Assembly: GCA_016713365.1 (NCBI GenBank)
Contig: JADJPG010000102.1
Location: 1 to 5,015, forward strand
Reading direction: 5' to 3'
From: Verrucomicrobiota bacterium
GTDB taxonomy: Bacteria > Verrucomicrobiota > Verrucomicrobiia > Limisphaerales > JADJPG01
Length of the DNA: 5,015 nucleotides
In this document: piece after piece, positions 1 to 5,015 of the stretch
How the letters are laid out: every line of letters begins with the position of its first letter
Position numbering within the stretch: position 1 is the first letter of the stretch
Notes under the pieces: generated by a model
Told to the model about the DNA's origin: nothing
The model's input: the letters and a program-made list of their open reading frames with translations, nothing else
Databases searched by the model: none
Position numbers and translations under genes: made by a program

Positions 1-2
1 AC

Positions 3-1526
3 AAACGTGCGCAGGATCTGGGGCAGATGATTGCGCGGCTCGAGAATTACCGCGAACAGACGGTGGATTTTGATACCAATGTTTTCACCAAGAAGGAGTT
101 CAAGGAATCACCGATCGCCGGCAAGCGACGGTTGATCCAGTCCCACCTGCGCGATCGTCTCTTTGAAATCTCGCGGCGCAACCGACTCATCTATTTCAAA
201 CCAACTCTCCAGACGCTGAATCTCACCATCGCCTCCGTGCCGGTGTTGCTGGACTACCGCAACATCAAGCTGGAGCAACTGTTTGTGTGGCATCGGGAGA
301 TGGCCGACACGGTGACCGAAGGTGCGCCGATGTCGCTGGGCAAGTATCTGCGATTCGAGGATGCACCCTACATACCTGGGGTGCTCGATAAAATCATTGG
401 CGAGGCTCGCCGAGATCGGGCGGAGTATGGCTTTGCGCAGCTTCGGCTCGTCCTGTGTTTCCTGCGCTGGAACAACCTCAAGGAGGAAAAGCACGAGCGC
501 ATCCACTCTCCGCTCCTGTTGCTGCCCGTCGAGCTGGCCAAGAAGAAAGGCGTGCGCGACAACTACGTCCTCGATCCCACAACGAGCGAGGCCGAAGTCA
601 ATCCGGCGCTGCGCCACCATCTCAAAGAACTCTACAACTTGAGCCTGCCCGAGTTTGTGGATTTGAAGGAGTCGTCGCTGGATCAATTCTACGATGCGCT
701 GAAGGCGCAGATTCAAGCCAGCGAGCCGGGCGTGACGCTCAACAAGATTGACCGGCCGCAGATTGAACTCATCCACGAGAAAGCCCGCCAGCGCGTGGAC
801 CAGTATCGGCGGCGTCAGAAACTGCAGGCGCGCAAGGCGCGCGTCACCCGGAAACCGGATTACAGTTACGCCCGCGACAACCTCAAGCCGCTCGGCTTGC
901 AGCTCTTTCTGGAGAAGGTTCGTCCCACCCCGATGCCACTCCGTGAGGTTGCTGGCGCACCGCCGCAATCGCGGCTGCCCCATATGGTTGATCCTACCGC
1001 CCCCGCGGACGAGGGCAAGGTGCTGGAGACTGAGCGCCAGATGTTTGCGTTGCGCGACGGCGACAATCAAAACCCGTATTCGTGGGATTTCGATCTCTGC
1101 AGCCTGACGCTCGGCAACTTCAATTACCGGAAGATGACGCTTGTGCGCGACTACGCCAAGCTCATTGAAACGGACATGGCCAGCGATGCATTCGACCGGG
1201 TGTTCTCGCTGAAGCCAAGACCGCCCGAGGAACCGGAAGGCCCGACGCTCGATCTGGCCGAGCAGCATCTCATCATTTCTTGCGACGCCACTCAGGCCTC
1301 GGCGATTGCGCGGGCGCGCACGGGCGCGAGCTATATCATCCAGGGTCCGCCGGGCACGGGTAAGTCGCAGACCATCACCAATCTCATCGCCGACTATGTC
1401 GCGCGCGGCAAACGTGTGCTGTTCGTGTGCGAGAAGCGCGCGGCGATTGATGTGGTGTTCCATCGGTTGCGGCAGCAGGGCCTGGACGAGCTGTGCTGTC
1501 TCGATTCACGACTCGCAGACCGATAA
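3..1526 (+). CDS. DUF4011-SF1 helicase, N-terminal part (5' partial, ends at frameshift)
   Basis: This is the first half of a giant helicase-nuclease. The frame is open from the left edge: codons at 3-26 read KRAQDLGQ into the ATG at 27. That ATG has no properly spaced Shine-Dalgarno site, so the true start probably lies outside the window. Counting from 27, residues 33-60 (RRLIQSHLRDRLFEISRRNR, then LIYFKP) match the opening of DUF4011, which precedes the helicase core in large UPF1-like proteins. Residues about 60-230 continue that domain and about 240-290 are basic and helical (KARQRVDQYRRRQKLQARKA). Walker A is GPPGTGKS at residues 440-447 (nt 1344-1367), followed by a motif Ia-like stretch, RVLFVCEKRAAIDVVFHRL. 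The last authentic residue is about L492. The final seven residues (DSRLADR) are out-of-frame read-through to the TAA at 1524-1526. Domain identity is confident; biological role is inferred. Confidence 0.9.
   Translation, partial: KRAQDLGQMIARLENYREQTVDFDTNVFTKKEFKESPIAGKRRLIQSHLRDRLFEISRRNRLIYFKPTLQTLNLTIASVPVLLDYRNIKLEQLFVWHREMADTVTEGAPMSLGKYLRFEDAPYIPGVLDKIIGEARRDRAEYGFAQLRLVLCFLRWNNLKEEKHERIHSPLLLLPVELAKKKGVRDNYVLDPTTSEAEVNPALRHHLKELYNLSLPEFVDLKESSLDQFYDALKAQIQASEPGVTLNKIDRPQIELIHEKARQRVDQYRRRQKLQARKARVTRKPDYSYARDNLKPLGLQLFLEKVRPTPMPLREVAGAPPQSRLPHMVDPTAPADEGKVLETERQMFALRDGDNQNPYSWDFDLCSLTLGNFNYRKMTLVRDYAKLIETDMASDAFDRVFSLKPRPPEEPEGPTLDLAEQHLIISCDATQASAIARARTGASYIIQGPPGTGKSQTITNLIADYVARGKRVLFVCEKRAAIDVVFHRLRQQGLDELCCLDSRLADR
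1497..1506 (+). other. Frameshift site: one surplus base within the helicase gene
   Basis: Before this point the conserved protein reads RLRQQGLDELCCL in one frame; after it, IHDSQTDKKAFIHNL in the next. Dropping one base of 1500-1503 (ctcg) joins them as LCCLIHDSQTDKKAF, with no residue lost or repeated. The junction contains no homopolymer longer than two, no in-frame stop at the shift point and no known slippery heptamer. A six-pair stem including one G-T pair (1472-1477 with 1494-1499) lies just upstream, which is the wrong side for a typical stimulator. I read it as a point indel, real or artefactual. Confidence 0.85.
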
Positions 1527-4500
1527 GAAGGCCTTCATCCACAATCTCAAGCAGACCTACGAGAAATTCCTGAATCAGGTCGATTTGGATCCGGAAGCGG
1601 AATCGTTGCGTGCCAAGACGCTGAAGGCGATGGAACAGGATCTTGTCACCCTCCGGCGTTTCTCAGACGTCATGCGACAGGCCGGCACGCACACCGGCAT
1701 CGCGGTTCGATCGTTGTTGCGACGATTGGTCGAGTTGCGGGGGCGGGCCACTGAGTTACCGCCGGAAGTCGAAGATCTGCTGCCGGAATACCCGCTCTGG
1801 CAGTTGCACGGAGACGTCATCAGCCGGTTGCAGTCCGCCTTGAGCGATTTGGGGGAGGACCTTTGTTTCGCGAGGCATCCGTTGCGCTGGCTTGGCAAAG
1901 GGGTGTTGCAGGCGGACCGGCCCCTGGAAGCGTTGGCGAAGCAGCTGGATCAGGCAGAAGTTCTTTTGGATGTGATTGAGAACGCGCTCGAATTGTCGGG
2001 TCTGCCCGGGCAGTTGTGGGACACGTTTGCCGAGGTTCGAACCCTGCTCGAGTTTGCGGTTCGCGTGCGTGTACTGGCGGAGCGCAACTTGATGGGTGTG
2101 CTCACGCAGGGGCCGGCGGAGGATTCCTTCAACGCCTTGGCCGCCAACCTCGACGCGAAGGCGCAGGCGCTGGGAAAGGCGCAGGCGAAAACGGCCGGCT
2201 GGCTTGAGCCCTTGTCTCCCGACGACACCGATAGCGCTCTCGCGCAGGCGCGGGCATTCGAGAAATCGATCTTTCGGTTCCTCCAACCCTCATTCTATCG
2301 GCTCAAGAGGACGCTGCAGGCTCGTTACGACTTTTCGAAGCACGCTGTTTCGCCAGCGTGGAGCAAGATTTTGAGCGACCTTTCCGCCGGGCACAGTGCC
2401 CAGGCTGATTGGCAGGCCGCCCATCAGCAGGCCGCGGCCGATTGGCGGGTGCAGGACGTGGAAGCCTTTCGAGCGCAGGTTTCCGAGCTCAAGAAGGATC
2501 CGCAGCTCGATCACCCCTCCATCAAGGCTCTATTGAGCCTTCTCGGAGATTCCGAGGACCCGGCTAAACTTGTTGCCAATCTGGCTGGCATCCATGACCG
2601 CTTTACGGCGCTCGCAGACACGCTGGCTGCTATCCTGGCGGAATACGAGCAGTTCGAATTCCGTGACCTGGCCAACGTTCTTGGAAAGGTGCGGGAGCAA
2701 ACCGCGATGCTGGCCGAGTTGTGCCCCATTTTGGCCGAGGTCGCGGATCTGCCCGAAGCCCTGACCCACGCGTTGCGTCACGCGCCCATTCCGTTGAGTG
2801 AGTTCGAAGCAGCCATCGCGCACAAGAGCGTCAACCGCGTGTATCGCGAGGATCGGACGGTGAGCCGGTTCGAGGGCCGAACACTGCTGCGCAAAATGGA
2901 GCGGTTGGAGCAACGGTATCTTGAGTGGCTGGGCCTGAACGCCCGCTGTCTTCGCAGCGCCGTGCGGCAGAGATTTCTGGATCACGTCAAGGTTTCGTCC
3001 TTGCCCGCTGCGCAGTTAAGCCAGGAGCAGAAGGCGTTCAAGAAGTCCTACGCGGCCGGTCGGCGCGATTTGGAGCACGAGTTCGGCAAGTCGATGCGCT
3101 ACAAGTCCATTCGCGACTTGGCAGCGGGTGACACGGGGCAGGTTATCCAGGATTTGAAGCCCATCTGGCTGATGAGCCCGCTCAGTGTCTCCGACACCCT
3201 TCCACTCGATCCGGAACTGTTCGATGTGGTCATCTTTGATGAGGCGAGCCAGATCCCGATGGAAGAGGCGATCCCCGCGGTTTACCGGTCGCATCAAACG
3301 ATTGTGGTTGGTGACGAGATGCAATTACCGCCGACCACCTTCTTTGCCAGCGCCCGGACCGAGGATGAGACCGTCGTTGTGGAGGAAGAGGGTGAGCGAA
3401 TCGAAGTGGATCTGGATTCGGATAGCTTCCTGACGCAGTCCGCACAGAATCTGCCGTCCACGTTGCTGGCCTGGCACTATCGCAGCCGTTACGAATCGCT
3501 CATCAGCTTTTCCAACGCGGCGTTCTACAGCGGCAACCTCTACACCATCCCAGATCGTCAGCTCGCCATTTTGGAGCGGCCCGAGTTGATTGTTACCGCC
3601 GTGGAACAAGGCGGTTCAAACGCCGACGCCTTGCTCGCCCGCAGCATCAGTTTCCACTGGATGGAGAACGGTGTGTACGAGGAGCGTCGGAATCCAAACG
3701 AGGCCGCCTATATCGCGCAAATGGTTCGCAATATCCTGCAACGCGACACCAAGCTCAGCATTGGTCTAGTGGCGTTTTCGGAAGCCCAGCAGGCTGAGCT
3801 GGAAAGCGCCCTCAGTCGGTTGGCGGAAGAGGACGCAGCATTCGCCGCGCTTTTGGAGACCGAGTATGTGCGGGAGGAGAACGACGTCTTCTGCGGTCTG
3901 TTTGTAAAGAATCTGGAGAATGTTCAAGGCGACGAACGCGATATCATTATCATGAGCGTCTGTTACGGCCACGATGCGAACGGCCGCATGCTGATGAACT
4001 TCGGCCCGATCAATCAGCGCGGTGGCGAGAAGCGGTTAAACGTCATCTTCTCCCGCGCGAAGCATCACATGGCGATTGTGAGTTCCATTCGCCATCACGC
4101 CATCACGAACGACTACAACGACGGCGCGAACAGCCTGAAGAACTTTCTGCAGTACGCCGAAGCGGTTTCGAGGGGAGATGAGGCCACCGCGCGACGGGTG
4201 TTGGAAAACTTGAATCCGCTCAGCCGCAAAGCGCTCGCGCCATTCAGCAAAGGGGACGCGGTGGTCGAGCAACTGGCGGCGGCCCTTCGCCAGCGCGGTC
4301 ATGCGGTGGACCTGAACGTCGGGCAGTCAAGGTTTCGCTGTGATCTCGCCGTGCGCGGCAGCGTTGGCAGCATGTATCAGCTCGGAATTCTGGTGGACAC
4401 GGACGGGCACTACGCGAACTCCAATCTGCTCGACCGCTACCTGATGCAGCCGGGCATTCTCAAGGCGTTCGGCTGGCGCTTCGCCTTGGTGCTGACCAAG

Positions 4501-4599
4501 GACTGGTATCACACCCCGGACGATGTGCTGGCCCGGCTGGAGAAGCTCCTTCAGGGGCTGGAGGCGGCCGCGGAGGCGGAGCCGGAAGATGAAAGGTGA
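1504..4599 (+). CDS. SF1 helicase core plus C-terminal Vsr/MTES_1575-like domain (second part, after frameshift)
   Basis: This continues the gene in the +1 frame from IHDSQTDKKAFIHNLKQTYE to the TGA at 4597-4599. Numbered as a joined protein (M at 27 = 1), residues about 493-1040 form a long, mostly helical insertion between motifs I and II, including a charged segment, FLNQVDLDPEAESLRAKTLK. WLMSPLSVSDTLPL precedes Walker B, FDVVIFDEASQIP (DEAS 1071-1074). Motif III is GDEMQLPP (1095-1102), motif IV-like LAWHYRSRYESLISFSNAAF, motif V VQGDERD (from 1299) and motif VI KRLNVIFSRAK (1335-1345). All ATPase motifs are intact. Residues about 1411-1510 resemble the Vsr-like REase_MTES_1575 fold: FRCDLAV, LGILVDTDGH, then GWRFALVLTKDW. 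An ATG at 1306 is open in this frame, but its first 66 codons are Arg/Ser-rich shadow of the Walker A region, so no real start lies there. The protein is probably cytoplasmic, as no signal or membrane segment is visible. Confidence 0.9.
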   Translation: MHDSQTDKKAFIHNLKQTYEKFLNQVDLDPEAESLRAKTLKAMEQDLVTLRRFSDVMRQAGTHTGIAVRSLLRRLVELRGRATELPPEVEDLLPEYPLWQLHGDVISRLQSALSDLGEDLCFARHPLRWLGKGVLQADRPLEALAKQLDQAEVLLDVIENALELSGLPGQLWDTFAEVRTLLEFAVRVRVLAERNLMGVLTQGPAEDSFNALAANLDAKAQALGKAQAKTAGWLEPLSPDDTDSALAQARAFEKSIFRFLQPSFYRLKRTLQARYDFSKHAVSPAWSKILSDLSAGHSAQADWQAAHQQAAADWRVQDVEAFRAQVSELKKDPQLDHPSIKALLSLLGDSEDPAKLVANLAGIHDRFTALADTLAAILAEYEQFEFRDLANVLGKVREQTAMLAELCPILAEVADLPEALTHALRHAPIPLSEFEAAIAHKSVNRVYREDRTVSRFEGRTLLRKMERLEQRYLEWLGLNARCLRSAVRQRFLDHVKVSSLPAAQLSQEQKAFKKSYAAGRRDLEHEFGKSMRYKSIRDLAAGDTGQVIQDLKPIWLMSPLSVSDTLPLDPELFDVVIFDEASQIPMEEAIPAVYRSHQTIVVGDEMQLPPTTFFASARTEDETVVVEEEGERIEVDLDSDSFLTQSAQNLPSTLLAWHYRSRYESLISFSNAAFYSGNLYTIPDRQLAILERPELIVTAVEQGGSNADALLARSISFHWMENGVYEERRNPNEAAYIAQMVRNILQRDTKLSIGLVAFSEAQQAELESALSRLAEEDAAFAALLETEYVREENDVFCGLFVKNLENVQGDERDIIIMSVCYGHDANGRMLMNFGPINQRGGEKRLNVIFSRAKHHMAIVSSIRHHAITNDYNDGANSLKNFLQYAEAVSRGDEATARRVLENLNPLSRKALAPFSKGDAVVEQLAAALRQRGHAVDLNVGQSRFRCDLAVRGSVGSMYQLGILVDTDGHYANSNLLDRYLMQPGILKAFGWRFALVLTKDWYHTPDDVLARLEKLLQGLEAAAEAEPEDER
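4258..4560 (+). other. C-terminal Vsr/REase_MTES_1575-like domain of the helicase (altered active site?)
   Basis: This region of the helicase gene encodes the terminal nuclease-fold domain, residues about 1411-1510 of the joined protein. The pattern is a helix (VVEQLAAALRQRGHAV), then VGQSRFRCDLAV, then YQLGILVDTDGHYANSNLLD, then GWRFALVLTKDWYHTPD. From memory, related domains read roughly FExxVxxxL, then hydrophobic-D-LAV, then GIExDGxxYH, then GWxxxRxWxxxW. Here the aspartates at D1439 and D1457 are kept, but the glutamate before the second aspartate is L1455 and the helix glutamate appears to be valine or displaced. The fold call is fairly firm; whether it cuts DNA is open. Confidence 0.65.
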
Positions 4600-4802
4600 A
4601 GAAGGACTACGCAGAACAACGCTCCTGACCCGGGGCAAGAGAGGTGTCCGCTGTCCGAAAATCAGACTCGTCGATTCGATAGCCCTTAAATGCCTCATAT
4701 TTCTTGGGTTGCGTCTGCTGTGGTGTGGCGTCGAACTCGTGAACATCGGCCTGTCCATCTTCGTCCACCACTCTGAACCTATACAAATCGCGACGAAAAA
4801 TC
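4600..4802. other. Spacer between helicase gene and secreted-protein gene
   Basis: No + strand gene is convincing here. A + strand frame overlapping the helicase end runs to 4858 and has a hydrophobic stretch (SIALKCLIFLGLRLLWCGVE), but it is antisense to the minus-strand ORF and starts inside the helicase, so I treat it as a shadow. The spacer is visibly less GC-rich than the helicase gene, consistent with non-coding DNA or a different origin. No GC stem followed by a T run, and no clear -35/-10 pair, was found. TATACA at 4780-4785 is the best -10-like sequence for the downstream gene, without a good -35 partner. Confidence 0.5.
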
Positions 4803-4804
4803 AT
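4607..4804 (-). CDS. Small hypothetical protein, 65 aa (uncertain)
   Basis: I do not recognise this family. The ORF runs leftward from an ATG at 4804-4802 to a TAG at 4609-4607, ending 7 bp past the helicase stop and convergent with it. The translation is acidic and soluble-looking: it opens MIFRRDLYRFRVVDEDGQAD, passes through KKYEAFKGYRIDESDF and has no signal or membrane segment. This composition is more protein-like than the Arg/Ser-rich shadows elsewhere. An in-frame stop (TGA) lies two codons upstream of the ATG, so no longer start exists. GGTGGAG lies 12 bases before the start, a distant ribosome site. By hand count only about half its codons end in G or C. Its start codon overlaps that of the divergent gene at 4803, leaving no room for separate promoters, which counts against it. 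Confidence 0.35.
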   Translation of the reverse strand: MIFRRDLYRFRVVDEDGQADVHEFDATPQQTQPKKYEAFKGYRIDESDFRTADTSLAPGQERCSA

Positions 4805-5015
4805 GATTCACTATCGCTCCACCGGTTGGACTCCTGTCGTTTCATCCGCTCGCCCTAGGGCGCGGTGGCTTTGGCTGGACGCCGTTCTGACGCTCGGGGT
4901 GGTGCTCTGTGGCTGCCCAAGGGATGCGGCGGCGGCGGAGCCTCGGTTCGTTCAGGACCGTTTTGGCATTGGGTTTTGGGTTGCTCCGAAGACGGATGAG
5001 GATGTCGAGGGCGGG
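4803..5015 (+). CDS. Secreted or lipid-anchored protein, N-terminus only (glycosidase-like?)
   Basis: This is the first 71 codons of a gene cut by the right edge. The frame is open from 4743, and the ATG at 4803 is the only ATG/GTG/TTG between there and the signal sequence. No good Shine-Dalgarno site precedes it. Residues 17-21 (RPRAR) form a basic n-region and 22-38 (WLWLDAVLTLGVVLCGC) a hydrophobic core. LCGC at 35-38 could be a lipobox with C38 as the lipidated residue; alternatively AAAA at 42-45 before EPRF suits signal peptidase I. The mature start, RFVQDRFGIGFWVAPKTDED, recalls N-termini of large secreted glycoside-hydrolase-like proteins of Verrucomicrobia and Planctomycetes, but this rests on memory of the FGIGFWV motif only. 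Export is well supported; the enzymatic class is a guess. Confidence 0.65.
   Translation, partial: MIHYRSTGWTPVVSSARPRARWLWLDAVLTLGVVLCGCPRDAAAAEPRFVQDRFGIGFWVAPKTDEDVEGG

Noticed and set aside
108..1463. 451-codon open frame on the minus strand opposite the helicase N-terminus
   Set aside because: It lies wholly antisense to a strand with clear DUF4011 and Walker A coding. Its translation is rich in Arg, Gln, Leu and Val with no motif, as expected from an antisense shadow in GC-rich DNA.
1306..1503. Apparent N-terminus starting at ATG 1306 in the frame of the second helicase part
   Set aside because: The residues are an Arg/Ser/Ala-rich out-of-frame reading of the Walker A region, which is itself conserved in the other frame. 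Real coding in this frame begins only at the frameshift.
1472..1503. Programmed frameshift signal (stem 1472-1477/1494-1499 before the shift)
   Set aside because: The stem is short, lies upstream rather than downstream, and no slippery sequence or stop codon sits at the shift point.
1756..2286. 176-codon minus-strand open frame, and similar ones at 2530-2985 and 3016-3324
   Set aside because: All are antisense to the uninterrupted helicase frame, have no recognisable motifs and lack independent start signals.
4780..4785. Possible -10 box TATACA before the secreted-protein gene
   Set aside because: There is no TTGACA-like element at a suitable distance upstream, so the promoter call is not supported.
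4523..4858. 111-codon + strand frame with a hydrophobic stretch crossing the spacer
   Set aside because: It starts inside the helicase gene, opens with an Arg/Trp-rich shadow segment, and overlaps the better supported signal-peptide gene.
4851..4862. Perfect 12-bp palindrome CGCCCTAGGGCG
   Set aside because: It has no loop, no T run and no second copy, and lies within the signal-peptide coding region; a single such palindrome can occur by chance in GC-rich DNA.
4927..4940. Short GCG repeat near the right edge
   Set aside because: It encodes the Ala run of the signal-peptide cleavage region and is too short to count as a repeat element.

Overview
The window is about 5 kb of GC-rich bacterial DNA, nearly all of it one very large gene on the + strand. 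That gene encodes a multidomain protein: a DUF4011-type N-terminal domain, a superfamily 1 (UPF1-like) helicase core split by an insertion of roughly 600 residues, and a C-terminal Vsr/MTES_1575-like nuclease-fold domain. The same domain order occurs in the single-protein anti-phage system Hhe (DUF4011-helicase-Vsr), so a role in defence against foreign DNA is the best functional guess. It is not proven by anything in this window.

Layout. Positions 3-1526 and about 1504-4599 are the two halves of the helicase gene. The reading frame is broken by one surplus base at about 1500-1503, just after Walker A. Removing one base gives one continuous protein of at least 1,523 residues, and probably more because the frame is open to the left edge. 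The break is a sequencing/assembly error or a recent inactivating mutation; a programmed frameshift is less likely. Positions 4600-4802 have no confident gene on the + strand but carry a 65-codon minus-strand ORF (4804-4607) with protein-like composition, convergent to the helicase. From 4803 to the right edge runs the 5' end of a second + strand gene. It has a signal peptide or lipoprotein signal followed by a mature N-terminus containing FGIGFWV, which I associate, from memory, with secreted glycosidase-like proteins of Verrucomicrobia/Planctomycetes.

Organism. High GC, a classical signal peptide and the FGIGFWV-type secreted protein suggest a Gram-negative bacterium, perhaps of the PVC superphylum (Verrucomicrobiota or Planctomycetota). 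This is a weak inference, as no taxonomic marker is present.

How the genes relate. The helicase-nuclease looks self-contained. The downstream secreted protein starts about 200 bp later and seems functionally unrelated, so the window may include the right-hand boundary of a defence locus. No RNA genes, CRISPR arrays, insertion sequences or convincing terminators were seen.
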